A stretch of DNA of 64,000 bases from CAVXDY01 sp963721335 (GTDB lineage Bacteria > Actinomycetota > Thermoleophilia > Miltoncostaeales > Miltoncostaeaceae), in the NCBI GenBank assembly GCA_963721335.1, contig CAVRIV010000002.1, positions 620,001 to 684,000 of the forward strand, given 5' to 3'. Each line of letters begins with the position of its first letter. The first letter of the stretch is position 1. The notes beneath the pieces were generated by a model. The model had not been told where the DNA came from. It searched no databases and worked only from the letters and a program-made list of their open reading frames with translations. This document shows positions 56,041-64,000 of the stretch, in pieces. Position numbers and translations under genes: made by a program.

Positions 56041-57434
56041 CGCGTGGGCAGGTCGCGCTGGTCGGTCCAGTCGCCGGCCGGCCCCGGCAGGCGCCGCGCC
56101 CAGCCGCGGCGGCCCGCCACCCGCAGCCCCAGGCGCGCCATCGCGATCGAGGCCCGGTAGGTGACGGGGTTGCTCCACGCGCGGCTCCACAGCCGGAAGC
56201 GCATCCGGTCGCGCCGGTGGGCCGCGGTCCGGGTGCGGGCCCGCACGCGCACCAGCAGGTCGTGCAACGGGATCCCGACCGGACAGGCCTCGTGGCAGGA
56301 GCCGCAGAGCGAGGACAGGAACGGCAGCTCGCTCGAGCGCTCGCCCTCCATCCCCTCGAGGAGCGGCGTCAGCACCGAGCCGATCGGGCCCGAGTAGGGC
56401 GAGCCGTAGGCCTGGCCGCCCACCTCCCGCCACATCGGGCAGGCGTAGAGGCAGGCGCCGCACCGGATGCAGTCGAGGGCCTCCTCCACGTCGGTGCCGC
56501 GCAGCGCCGAGCGCCCGCCGTCCAGGATCACCAGGTGGAACTCCTCGGGGCCGTCCGCCTCGTCGGGGGCGCGGGGGCCGGTGATGAGGTTGACGTAGCC
56601 GGCGGCGTCGTCGCCGATGGCGGCCATGGGGAGGATCTGCAGGATGTGGGCGGCCTCGTCCCAGTCGGCCACCACCCGCTCCATGCCCATCACCGCCACG
56701 TGGATGCGGGGCAGCGCCGTCACCAGGCGGGCGTTGCCCTCGTTCTCGACGATGCAGATGGTGCCGGTCTCCGCCACCCCCAGGTTCACGCCCGAGATGC
56801 CGATGTCGGCGCTCGCGAACACCTCGCGCAGGCGCTTGCGGGCGTGCGCCACCAGGGCCTCGCGGTCGGTGGGCAGGTCGTCGCCGCTCTCGGCCATGAA
56901 CAGGTCGCGCACCTGCGACTTGTTGAGGTGCACGGCCGGGGCGACGATGTGGCTCGGGTGCTGGCCGGCGAGCTGCAGGATCCACTCGCCGAGGTCGGTC
57001 TCCACCACCTGCAGCCCGGACTCCTCGATGGCCTCGTTGAGCTTGATCTCCTCGGTGGCCATGGACTTCGACTTGGCAACCAGGCGCGCCCCGCGCGCCG
57101 CCGCCAGGTCGGTGATGTAGCGGCAGGCGGACGCGGAGTCGGCGGCACGGGTCACCACGCCCCCGGCGGCGCGCACGCGTTCCTCCAGGCGGTCGAGCAG
57201 CTCGGGCAGGTCGCGGATGTTCCCCCGGCGGATCTCCCGCGCGCGCTCGCGCATGTCGGCGAAGGGGTACTCGGCCCCGACGCGCCTGCGCCCGGCGGCC
57301 CAACTGCCGGCCGCGGCCTTCAGGTTGCCGTTCAGCTCCGCGTCGGCCAGGGCCTCGACCGTGCGCTCTCGCAGGGTGGTCGTGGTCTCGGGGTAGACCA
57401 CCGGCCGGGCGTCCGGCCCACGGGCCGCGGTCAC
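56025..57434 (-). CDS. lutB: Lactate-utilisation iron-sulfur protein LutB
   Basis: The 469-residue protein has an N-terminal LUD domain (LVAKSKSMATEEIKLNEAIE, TDLGEWILQLAGQHPSHIVAPA, GISGVNLGVAETGTICIVEN) and a C-terminal part with two ferredoxin-type 4Fe-4S motifs, CIRCGACLYACP and CGSCHEACPVGIP. It passes electrons from lactate to the respiratory chain. GTG 57434 overlaps the lutA stop by GTGA. Length is standard for LutB. Confidence 0.93.
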   Translation of the reverse strand: MTAARGPDARPVVYPETTTTLRERTVEALADAELNGNLKAAAGSWAAGRRRVGAEYPFADMRERAREIRRGNIRDLPELLDRLEERVRAAGGVVTRAADSASACRYITDLAAARGARLVAKSKSMATEEIKLNEAIEESGLQVVETDLGEWILQLAGQHPSHIVAPAVHLNKSQVRDLFMAESGDDLPTDREALVAHARKRLREVFASADIGISGVNLGVAETGTICIVENEGNARLVTALPRIHVAVMGMERVVADWDEAAHILQILPMAAIGDDAAGYVNLITGPRAPDEADGPEEFHLVILDGGRSALRGTDVEEALDCIRCGACLYACPMWREVGGQAYGSPYSGPIGSVLTPLLEGMEGERSSELPFLSSLCGSCHEACPVGIPLHDLLVRVRARTRTAAHRRDRMRFRLWSRAWSNPVTYRASIAMARLGLRVAGRRGWARRLPGPAGDWTDQRDLPTRWPPT

Positions 57435-58137
57435 TCGGCGAGCACCTCGGCCAGGTGGCGCGCCCGCAGCGGCACGCCCGTGCGCCGGGCGCGCCCCACG
57501 ATGTGCAGCAGGCACGAGAGGTCGCAGGCCACCAGCTCGTCGGCGCCGGTCGCCGCGGCGTTCCGCGCCTTCTGCTCGCCCAGGCGGCCGGAGACCTCGG
57601 GGAAGTTGACGCTGAAGGTTCCGCCGAAGCCGCAGCAGACGTCGGTCTGCTCCATCTCGCGCAGCTCCAGCCCCCGGACGCCGGCGATCGCCGCGCGCGC
57701 GCTGGTGCGCTCCCCCAGCAGGCGCAGCATGTGGCACGAGTCGTGGTAGGTCACGGACCCGGAGCCGTGGGGGCGGGGGAGAGCCCGTGCCGCTCCAGGA
57801 ACTGGGTCAGCTCCATCGTGCGGCCGGCCATCTCGCGGGCCTCGGCCTCCTCCGGCTCGCCCGCGAACAGGTCCGGATAGCCGTGGCACACCATGGCGGC
57901 GCACGAGCCGGAGGGCACCACCACCGGGTCGTCGCCGCGGAACGCCTTCAGCGCCTGCCGCGCCACCGGGCGGGCCTGCTCGGGGTGGCCGGAGCTCCAC
58001 CCGGGCTGGCCGCAGCAGGTCTGCGAGCGGGGGATCACGACCTCCACGCCCACCCGCTCGAGCACCGTGGCGGCCGCTCGCGACACGGATGGCGCGATCG
58101 CGTCGGCGAGGCAGGTCCGCATGAGCATCGCGCGCAT
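57431..58137 (-). pseudogene. lutA: LutA-like CCG-domain iron-sulfur protein, frame disrupted once
   Basis: The first half reads from ATG 58137 with the CCG-type motif SQTCCGQPGWSSGHPEQA and VVVPSGSCAAMVCHGYP. Then, at two runs of five G on the plus strand (57769-57773 and 57775-57779), the frame changes and the second CCG half follows with SVTYHDSCHMLRLLGERT, TDVCCGFGGTFSVNFP and ELVACDLSCLLHI. One missing base restores about 235 residues, the normal LutA length. Cysteines of both halves are intact, so an indel is likely. It begins the lutABC operon, 45 bases from the divergent tmRNA gene. Confidence 0.83.
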
Positions 58138-58143
58138 CGGGTG

Positions 58144-58149
58144 ATCGTA
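58144..58149 (-). promoter_or_regulatory. -10 element (TACGAT) of lutABC
   Basis: On the minus strand TACGAT is six bases before the lutA ATG, the same leaderless arrangement as at other genes. The tmRNA promoter lies just beyond and points the other way. Confidence 0.5.
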
Positions 58150-58163
58150 GCCCGGCCCGGTGC

Positions 58164-58169
58164 TACCTT
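58164..58169 (+). promoter_or_regulatory. Possible -10 element (TACCTT) of ssrA
   Basis: TACCTT lies 13 bases before the mature 5' end, so the primary transcript would start slightly upstream and be trimmed by RNase P. Confidence 0.4.
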
Positions 58170-58182
58170 TGACCGTGAACAC

Positions 58183-58549
58183 GGGCCCGATCCAGTTTCG
58201 ACGGAGCGGTACCGCAACGGTAAGCGAGCCGCGGACCCGGTGGACCGCGTCAAAAACCGGGAAACAATGGAGCTGCGGAGAACTCTCCCAAGCTCGCTCT
58301 CGCTGCCTAAACAGCAGTAAATGAGAGCCATCGGCCTCCCTTCGGGTCGTGAGGGAGATCACCGGTGTCAGCAAGCGACCCTGGTCCGGCGGCAGCGGCT
58401 CTCGGTCGTCGGACGAGATCACAGGAGAGCCTGGCGGGGGAGCGGTTGGTCGACGGTGACGCCCCTCGCGAGAAACTCACCGCCGACTGCGCTCGGAGAA
58501 GCTGTTGAGGGAACGCTTTCGGACGCCGGGGCAGTGCCGGCCGGGTCCA
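58183..58549 (+). ncRNA. ssrA: Transfer-messenger RNA (tmRNA)
   Basis: The 367-base RNA rescues stalled ribosomes with SmpB. The 5' end GGGCCCG pairs with CGGGTCC (58542-58548) to form the 7-bp acceptor stem with a G-U at the third pair, and the D-like region TTTCGACGG follows. The tag frame starts with GCG at 58275 and ends with TAA at 58308-58310, giving AENSPKLALAA, with the typical ALAA end. The 3' CCA is not encoded. The T-arm stem GCCGG/CCGGC (58525-58541) closes a loop GGCAGTG, not the usual UUCRANY sequence. Confidence 0.93.
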
Positions 58550-58560
58550 CTGAGGTACGT

Positions 58561-58599
58561 CGGGAGCCGGCGTGGCAGCAGATGCCACGCCGGCTCCCG
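58561..58599. terminator. Strong hairpin after ssrA
   Basis: GGGAGCCGGCGTGGCA and its complement form a perfect 16-bp stem (17 with the closing C-G) around a 5-base loop, followed by GTCGTTTCC. It lies between ssrA and a convergent gene, so it can end transcription from both sides. Confidence 0.85.
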
Positions 58600-58646
58600 C
58601 GTCGTTTCCGGGCGGCCGTCGCGCCCGGACGGCGCCGCCGAGAGGG

Positions 58647-59060
58647 TCAGGGGGTCGTCACGTGCAGGATGACCCTCGTCTTGTTCTCGGTGATGTTCCT
58701 GTAGTTGCCGTCGCCGGACGCCCTGGCGAACTCGCCGGTGCCGCCCACGATCTTCAGCGGACCGTGGTTCGAGTTCTCGGTGAAGGACGCCGTCAGCTTG
58801 ATCTGGCCCCGGCCGGTCAGCTTGATGTTGATCTTGCAGACCGCCTTGTTCTGGCGGAATGTGCACACGAGCCGGTCGGTGCCCACCTTCTTGCCGTTCT
58901 GGAGCACCTTCTCGACGATCACGAAGCCGTTCGGTGTCTGGGCCGCGCCCTGTTCGACGGTGAAGAACTGGAGGTTGGTCGTCGCGCCCGTCGCGGTGGC
59001 GGCAAGCCCGCCGCCGGCGATCAGCGCGGTCGCCGCGGTGAGCACCAGCACTCGTCTCAT
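58647..59060 (-). CDS. Secreted dirigent/allene-oxide-cyclase-barrel-like protein
   Basis: The 137-residue protein has a signal peptide (MRRVLVLTAATALIAGGGLAATATG) and then a small beta-barrel pattern ending in LKIVGGTGEFARASGDGNY, the signature of dirigent-like and allene-oxide-cyclase-like barrels, where the GTG(D/E)F turn is typical. Two Cys (VCTF, AVCK) could form a disulfide. Binding or enzymatic role is unknown in bacteria of this kind. GTG and ATG upstream in frame give no signal peptide, so ATG 59060 is preferred. Confidence 0.75.
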   Translation of the reverse strand: MRRVLVLTAATALIAGGGLAATATGATTNLQFFTVEQGAAQTPNGFVIVEKVLQNGKKVGTDRLVCTFRQNKAVCKINIKLTGRGQIKLTASFTENSNHGPLKIVGGTGEFARASGDGNYRNITENKTRVILHVTTP

Positions 59061-59300
59061 GGTCGGTCCCCTCGTCGCCCTGGCAGATGGGGCGCCACCC
59101 CAGCGCCCGGAGGCGATCCTCCACCAGGCCGCCCATGGCCGTAAAGCGCAGAATCTCCATCGGCCGCGAGCGGGGTCCACGGCGCTCGGCACGGCGCGAC
59201 GGTCGCACGTGTCCGGAGCCCCGGCCCGGCTCGACGCGCGCCGTTCCCGCAGGGCAGACTGGGCGGGCGATTCTCCTGACGCCGAGAAAGGATGCCCCTG

Positions 59301-59787
59301 ATGACCGCGAAAGCTGACTACACCGACGAGGAGTGGGCGACCCTCACCCGTGCGCCGATCGTCGCGGGCTTCGCGATCACGCTTGCCGACCCGGGGGGGC
59401 CGATCGAGATCTCCAAGGAGAGCCTCGCGGCCATGAGGGCGGCCGGCGCTCCGCCGAGCGACGACGAGCTCCTGGTCGCCGTCTCCCAGGCCGCGTTGGC
59501 GCAGCGGCAGTCAGCGCCACAACCCGGTGAAGGACCTCGACCTGAAGGCCGCCAGCGCCCGCCAGCAGATCGTGGACGAGCTGAAGCGGGTGAACGAGAT
59601 CCTCAGCGCGAAGGCCACGCCCGAGGAGGCCGCCAGCTTTCGGGCCTGGCTGATCGAGGCGGCCCAGGAGGCCGCGAACGCTGCGAAGGAGGGCGGCTTC
59701 CTGGGGATCGGCGCCACGCGGGTGAGCGAGGGCGAGGAGGCGATGCTCTCCCAGCTCCGCGAGATCCTCGGCGTCCAGGAGAAGTAG
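59301..59787 (+). pseudogene. Small soluble protein of unknown function, frame disrupted once
   Basis: Translation starts at ATG 59301 behind GAGAAAGG (ATG 59292 is in frame) with TAKADYTDEEWATLTRAPIVAG. Near 59517 the good frame changes and continues with HNPVKDLDLKAASARQQIVDEL, WLIEAAQEAANAAKEGGFLG and GEEAMLSQLREILG to 59787. Removing one base at about 59517 joins the halves into a protein of about 160 residues, mostly helical. I do not recognise the family by name. Preserved composition suggests an indel error rather than decay. Confidence 0.65.
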
Positions 59788-59820
59788 GGACTCTCTCCCT
59801 CCGGCTTCTCGGATCCGGAC

Positions 59821-61548
59821 ATGACGAGCGCGGGGCCCACGGACCCGCGGAGGTGGGCGACCCCGCCGCCCTCGGGCATCCGGCGCTACGTGCCGCTGCT
59901 CAGGTGGCTGCCGGCCTACGACCGCACGTGGCTCCGCTTCGACGTCATCGCGGGGGCGACGATCTGGGGCCTGCTCGTCCCGGAGATGATCGCCTACGCG
60001 GGGCTCGCCGGGCTTCCCCCGCAGGCCGGGCTCTACACCCTGCTGGTCACCCTCGCCGCGTACGCGATCTTCGGGACCAGCCGGCACGTCGTCGTGGCGG
60101 GCACCTCCGCCGCCGCGATCCTGGTGGCCTCGGGGGTGGCCGACCTCAACCCGTCCGGCGCCGAGGAGTACGCGACCCTGGCCGCCGGCCTGGTGCTCTT
60201 CTGCGGCGCCCTGTTCCTGGCGGCCGGGCTTCTGCGGCTCGGCTTCATCGCCCAGTTCCTGTCGCGGCCGGTGATGGAGGGGTTCGTCTTCGGGCTCGCG
60301 ATCTTCGTCACCGTGAGCCAGCTGCCCAAGATCTTCGGGGTCGAGAAGAGCGGCGACGACACGATCGAGCAGTTCGTCAACCTGCTCGGCGAGCTCGGCG
60401 ACACCAGCGGGGCCACCCTGACCGTGGGAGTGCTCGCCCTCGTGCTGCTGTTCGGCGCCGACCGGCTCGCGCCCCGCCTGCCCGGCGGTCTGATCGCGCT
60501 GGTGGTCGGCATCGCGCTCAGCTGGGCGCTCGGCCTCTCCGACCACGGCGTGGCGGTCGTCGGCGAGGTTCCGAGCGGGCTGCCCTCGGTCGGGATCCCG
60601 GACATCGCCGCCTCGGACGCCTTCGCGCTGATCGCCGCCGCCGGCGGGATGGTGCTCGTGATGTTCAGCGAGTCGCTCGGGGCAGCCCAGACCTTCGCCG
60701 CCAAGCACGGCTACGAGATCGACCCCAACCAGGAGCTGATCGCCCTCGGCGTGGCCAACACAGGGTCGGCGGTCGTGGGGGGGCTCGCGGCCGGCGGCAG
60801 CCTCTCCCAGTCGGCCGTCAACGAGGGGGCCGGCGCGCGCTCGCAGGTCTCGCCGATCGTGGCGGCCGTGCTCGGCGTCATCACCGTCCTCTTCCTCACG
60901 CCGCTCTTCCAGGACCTCCCCGAGGCCGTCCTGGCGGCGCTCATCATCCACGCCGTCTCGCACCTGATGAAGGTGAGCGCGTTCCGGCGCTACTGGGCCG
61001 AGCGGCCGGCCGAGTTCTGGCTCGGTCTCGCCACCCTCGTGGGCGTCCTCACGCTCGACGTGCTTCCCGGGCTCGCGATCGGTGTGGTCGCGATGATCCT
61101 GCTCGTCGTCTACAAGGCGAGCCGGCCCCGCCTGAGCGTGCTGGGCGCGATCCCGGGGTCTCCGGGCGCCTACGGCGACGTCGGCCGCCACCCCGAGTAC
61201 GCGCAGGTTCCCGGTCTCCTGGTCCTCCGCCTGGAGGCGCCCCTCTTCTACGCGAACGTGGCCCAGGTGCGCGACCGCATCAAGACGCTCGTCGGGAGCG
61301 CCGACCCGACGCCGCGCGCGGTCATCCTGGACGCGGGGGCCAACGGCGAGGACCTCGACATCACCGCGGCGGAGGATCTGACCGCGCTGGTGCTCGAGCT
61401 CCACGCGGCGGGGGTCAACTTCGCGCTCGCCGAGGTCCGGCATTCGGTACGCGCGATCGCCCGGCGCTCCGGGCTGCTGGAGGCGCTCGGGGAGGACCAC
61501 GTCTTCCACAGCATCCAGGGCGCCGTCGAGGCGTTCCGGCAGAGGTGA
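59821..61548 (+). CDS. SulP-family anion transporter with C-terminal STAS domain
   Basis: The 575-residue protein has the SLC26/SulP pattern: PLLRWLPAYDRTWLRFDVIAG, the conserved YAGLAGLPPQAGLYTLLV, FGTSRHVVVAGTSA, and GGLAAGGSLSQSAVNEGAGARSQVS. About 10-14 helices are followed from residue 440 or so by a STAS domain (LVLRLEAPLFYANVAQVRDRI, ALVLELHAAGVNFALAEV). It probably carries sulfate or bicarbonate; the sequence does not decide. It converges with the aldo/keto reductase after 22 bases. Confidence 0.9.
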   Translation: MTSAGPTDPRRWATPPPSGIRRYVPLLRWLPAYDRTWLRFDVIAGATIWGLLVPEMIAYAGLAGLPPQAGLYTLLVTLAAYAIFGTSRHVVVAGTSAAAILVASGVADLNPSGAEEYATLAAGLVLFCGALFLAAGLLRLGFIAQFLSRPVMEGFVFGLAIFVTVSQLPKIFGVEKSGDDTIEQFVNLLGELGDTSGATLTVGVLALVLLFGADRLAPRLPGGLIALVVGIALSWALGLSDHGVAVVGEVPSGLPSVGIPDIAASDAFALIAAAGGMVLVMFSESLGAAQTFAAKHGYEIDPNQELIALGVANTGSAVVGGLAAGGSLSQSAVNEGAGARSQVSPIVAAVLGVITVLFLTPLFQDLPEAVLAALIIHAVSHLMKVSAFRRYWAERPAEFWLGLATLVGVLTLDVLPGLAIGVVAMILLVVYKASRPRLSVLGAIPGSPGAYGDVGRHPEYAQVPGLLVLRLEAPLFYANVAQVRDRIKTLVGSADPTPRAVILDAGANGEDLDITAAEDLTALVLELHAAGVNFALAEVRHSVRAIARRSGLLEALGEDHVFHSIQGAVEAFRQR

Positions 61549-61570
61549 GAAGGCGAGGGAACCGGCCGGG

Positions 61571-62404
61571 TCAGTGACCGAACGAGTCCGAGTCGTCCGC
61601 GGCGGACTCGCCCTGATCGAGCGCGGAGATCGCGTTCACGTCGTCGGGCGTGAGCGAGAAGTCGAAGACGGCCAGGTTCTGGGCGAGCCGCTCCGGGTTC
61701 GACGACTTCGGAATCGGGATCAGGCCCAGCTCGATGTGCCACCTCAGGACGACCTGAGCCGGGGTCCTCTCGTGGCGGGTGGCGATGGTCGCGATCGTGG
61801 GCTCGGCGAGGAGGTCGCCGCCCTTGCCGATCGGGCTCCACGACTCGGTGACGATGCCGTGCTCGGCGTGGTAGGCGCGCGGGCCCTCGCGCGTCACCCT
61901 CGGGTTGAGCTCGATCTGGTTGACGTCCGGGACCACGCCGGTCGCGTCGATGACCCTCTGGATGTGCGTGGGCTTGAAGTTGGACAGGCCGACCGCCCGC
62001 ACGAGGCCCGCCTCCATCAGGTCAACGAGACCCTGGAAGGCCTCGGCATAGCGATCGAGCCAGGGGTTGGGCCAGTGGATGAGGAACAGGTCGATGTGGT
62101 CGACGCCCAGGCGGGCCGCGCTCATCTCGAAGGCGTCGCGGGCCTCACGCCGTCCGTGCCACTGCGCGTTGAGCTTCGTGGTGAGGAAAAGCTCGTCACG
62201 CGAGACCCCGCTCGCGCGCATCCCCCGGCCCACCCCGCTCTCGTTGCCGTAGGCGTGAGCCGTGTCGATCAGCCGATAGCCGAGCCCGATCGCCTCGGCC
62301 ACGACCCTCTCGGCCTCCCGATCGCCCATCGGCCACGTCCCCAGCCCGAGCCGCGGGATCTGGGCTCCATGGCGCAGCGCGAGCGTCGGGGCGAGGGGGG
62401 GCAC
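61571..62404 (-). CDS. Aldo/keto reductase
   Basis: The 277-residue protein is an NADPH-dependent reductase with the family tetrad: Asp in RLIDTAHAYGNE, Tyr in the same segment, Lys in FLTTKLNAQ and His in DLFLIHWPNPW. Further motifs are AVGLSNFKPTHIQRVI, NQIELNP and IPIPKSSNPERLAQN, which binds the cofactor. I chose GTG 62404 because an upstream extension has unlikely composition and overlaps the Ada-like gene. Substrate unknown. Confidence 0.9.
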   Translation of the reverse strand: MPPLAPTLALRHGAQIPRLGLGTWPMGDREAERVVAEAIGLGYRLIDTAHAYGNESGVGRGMRASGVSRDELFLTTKLNAQWHGRREARDAFEMSAARLGVDHIDLFLIHWPNPWLDRYAEAFQGLVDLMEAGLVRAVGLSNFKPTHIQRVIDATGVVPDVNQIELNPRVTREGPRAYHAEHGIVTESWSPIGKGGDLLAEPTIATIATRHERTPAQVVLRWHIELGLIPIPKSSNPERLAQNLAVFDFSLTPDDVNAISALDQGESAADDSDSFGH

Positions 62405-62471
62405 GGGCAGAGCGTCTCCCAGAGCGGCGTCGGGCTCAACCTCGGCCCGTCCAACCGGGCACGATCCGCGG

Positions 62472-62729
62472 ATGGCTGACGCTCCGCGCACATGGACGCT
62501 CCTCGGTCCGGACGGCCCGTACGACAGCCCGGTGCCGGGGACGCTCGGGGGTCACCGGCGCAGCCGGATCTACGGCCGCCTGGACTGCCCGGTCGCGCTG
62601 AGGACGATCGCGCGCGGGGGGTACGTCGCGCACCGGGTCTTCTTCGCCGACGAGGAGACCGCCGTCTCGGCCGGGTACCGGCCCTGCGGCGTCTGCATGC
62701 CGCTCGAGTACGCGCGGTGGAAGGCGTGA
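62472..62729 (+). CDS. Ada-type metal-binding domain protein
   Basis: The 85-residue protein resembles the zinc-binding N-terminal domain of Ada: RIYGRLDCPVALRTIARGGY, then HRVFFADEETAVSAGYRPCGVCMPLEYARWK. Ada has CxxxC followed by CxxC, where the first Cys accepts methyl groups from phosphotriesters. Here that first Cys is replaced by Gly (YGRLDC), so one zinc ligand and the methyl acceptor are absent while three Cys remain. It overlaps the alkylation-repair gene tag by GTGA, which supports a DNA-repair role. Confidence 0.8.
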   Translation: MADAPRTWTLLGPDGPYDSPVPGTLGGHRRSRIYGRLDCPVALRTIARGGYVAHRVFFADEETAVSAGYRPCGVCMPLEYARWKA

Positions 62730-63352
62730 GCGAGGCGCCTGACGGCCGTCCGGTCACCGGCGAGGACGGGCTCGCGCGCTGCCCGTGGGCCGCCACCGAC
62801 CCGCTGAATCGCGCCTACCACGACACCGAGTGGGGCGTGCCGGTGCACGGCGAGCGTGCCCTGCTCGAGCGGATCTCGCTCGAGGCGTTCCAGTCCGGTC
62901 TCAGCTGGCTGACCATCCTCCGCAAGCGCCCGGCCTTCCGCGAGGCCTTCGCCGGGTTCGATCCGGACGCGGTCGCGGCGTTCACGGCCGGCGACGTGGA
63001 GCGCCTCATGGGCGATGCCCGGATCGTGCGCAACCGGGCCAAGATCGAGGCCGCGCGCGTCAACGCCCGGGCGGTCGTGGCGTTGCGCCAGCACGGCGGG
63101 CTCGACCGGCTGATCTGGTCGCACCGGCCGGCCCCGGCGCCGGCCCCGCGCACCATGGCCGACCTGGCCGCGAGCACGCCGGAATCGAAGGCCCTCTCCG
63201 CCGATCTGAAGTCGCGCGGGTTCGTCTTCGTCGGGCCCACGACCGCCCACGCCCTGATGCAGGCGATCGGCCTGATCGACGACCACCTCGCCGGATGCCA
63301 CCGGCGCGGGGTGCCTCAGATGCCGAGCCGGGGCATGTACGACGCCGGGTAG
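62726..63352 (+). CDS. tag: DNA-3-methyladenine glycosylase I
   Basis: The 208-residue enzyme removes 3-methyladenine from DNA. It has CPWAATDPLNRAYHDTEWGVPV with the zinc Cys and His, FQSGLSWLTILRKRPAFREAF (helix-hairpin-type region), RIVRNRAKIEAARVNARA, and the C-terminal zinc ligands in LIDDHLAGCHRR. GTG 62726 overlaps the Ada-like stop. The end overlaps a convergent aldo/keto reductase by 37 bases. Confidence 0.95.
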   Translation: MSEAPDGRPVTGEDGLARCPWAATDPLNRAYHDTEWGVPVHGERALLERISLEAFQSGLSWLTILRKRPAFREAFAGFDPDAVAAFTAGDVERLMGDARIVRNRAKIEAARVNARAVVALRQHGGLDRLIWSHRPAPAPAPRTMADLAASTPESKALSADLKSRGFVFVGPTTAHALMQAIGLIDDHLAGCHRRGVPQMPSRGMYDAG

Positions 63353-64000
63353 CGGTCGCCGGAGGCGGCGCCGGCCGGGGCGGCGCCGGCGATGGCCTCC
63401 AGGTCGGCCGGTGAGAGCTCGAGGGCCAGCGCGTCGAGGCTGCGCTCGACGTGGTCGGCGCGGCTGCTGCCCACCAGCGGGATCACCTCGGGCCCCTGGG
63501 CGAGCAGCCAGGCCAGGGACCAGCGTCGCCAGGCTCACGCCCTCGCGCGTCGGCGATCTCGCCGAGCGCGCGGACCACGGCCAGGTTGCGGGCCAGGTTC
63601 TCGCCCTGGAAGCGGGGCACCTCCCGGCGCCAGTCGTCGGGCGCGAGGTCGTCGGTGGTGCGGTAGCGACCGGTCAGGAGCCCGCGCGAGAGCGGGCTGT
63701 ACGCCACGTAGGCGATGCCGAGCTCGCGCACCAGCGGCAGGATCTCGCCCTCGGGGTCGCGGTAGAGCAGGGAGTACTCGCTCTGCAGGGCGGCGATGGG
63801 GTGGACGGCATGGGCCCGCCGGATGGTCTCCGCACCGGCCTCCGAGAGGCCGATGTGGCGGGTCTTGCCGGCCGAGACGAGCTCGCCCATGGCCCCCACG
63901 GTCTCCTCGATCGGCACGCTCGCGTCGACGCGGTGCAGGTAGTAGACGTCCACGTGGTCCACGCCCAGACGCCCCAGGCTGGCGTCGATGGCCCTCCGCA
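63316..64000 (-). pseudogene. Aldo/keto reductase, N-terminus outside window, frame disrupted twice
   Basis: The gene enters from the right edge and reads DHVDVYYLHRVDASVPIEETV, HIGLSEAGAETIRRAH, LQSEYSLLYRDPEGEILP and VAYSPLSRGLLTG, typical of the AKR13-like group. Near 63540-63542 (CCC) and 63516-63518 (GGG) one base must be dropped each time to continue with GVSLATL and then LAWLLAQGPEVIPLVGSS and ADHVERSLDALALELSP to the stop at 63316-63318. The full C-terminus is present, so two indels in short runs are likelier than decay. Confidence 0.75.

Noticed and set aside
57752..57754. Early stop in lutA as a selenocysteine codon
   Set aside because: The following frame does not continue the protein; the good sequence resumes in another frame after G runs, which points to an indel.

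Overview
The window is a 64 kb stretch of very GC-rich bacterial chromosome with densely packed genes, many GTG starts and many ATGA/GTGA stop-start overlaps. The gene content is that of a Gram-positive high-GC actinobacterium: a LytR-CpsA-Psr (LCP) ligase, a TagO/WecA-type initiating transferase, FtsEX, SecA with a C-terminal zinc motif, and no outer-membrane genes. A deep lineage such as Thermoleophilia is plausible but is only my inference. No phage, insertion sequence, CRISPR array, rRNA or tRNA was recognised.

Layout. 1-6.8 kb: membrane proteins, a VIT-type iron/manganese transporter, upp, a short-chain dehydrogenase, a polyprenyl-phosphate sugar-phosphate transferase, a secreted protein of unknown function and an EamA exporter. 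6.8-14.2 kb: a complete F1Fo ATP synthase operon (small membrane protein, then atpB-E-F-H-A-G-D-C) behind a good sigma-70-like promoter. 14.7-39.1 kb: a large surface-polysaccharide locus. It holds a fused initiating sugar transferase, a Wzy-like polymerase, glycosyltransferases, a Wzx-like flippase, two deacetylases (one fused to a GT2), a beta-helix protein, two Wzz-like proteins with degenerate ATPase domains, a DegT aminotransferase, an LCP ligase, UDP-sugar dehydrogenase, a sugar nucleotidyltransferase and a phosphoglucose/phosphomannose isomerase. Together they can make the sugar nucleotides, build and flip the repeat unit, polymerise it, and probably attach it to the wall. 39.1-50.9 kb: housekeeping genes mtnA, comF-like, hpf, secA, prfB (programmed +1 frameshift), ftsE, ftsX, ctpA-like, an RNase II/R-family gene and smpB. 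51.2-55.4 kb: three tandem paralogous lipoproteins sharing a conserved upstream box. 55.5-58.1 kb: a lutABC lactate-oxidation operon. 58.2-58.5 kb: tmRNA (ssrA) followed by a strong hairpin. The rest holds a small secreted barrel-like protein, a SulP transporter, two aldo/keto reductases, an Ada-type zinc finger and tag.

Two things stand out across the window. First, six genes carry apparent single-base frameshifts at seven sites, mostly in or beside short G/C runs, although their protein sequence is otherwise intact; this looks like sequencing or assembly indels rather than gene decay. Second, many isolated genes have a TANNNT-like -10 element only 6-9 bases before the start codon, which points to widespread leaderless transcription. 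In three cases (the DegT gene, secA, ctpA) the first start codon after such an element opens a tiny ORF whose TGA overlaps the ATG of the main gene.

The most interesting candidates are the lipoprotein triplet with its shared promoter-like box, the transferase fused to a nucleotidyltransferase domain that has lost its signature residues, and the pair of Wzz-like proteins whose kinase-like domains lack the P-loop.
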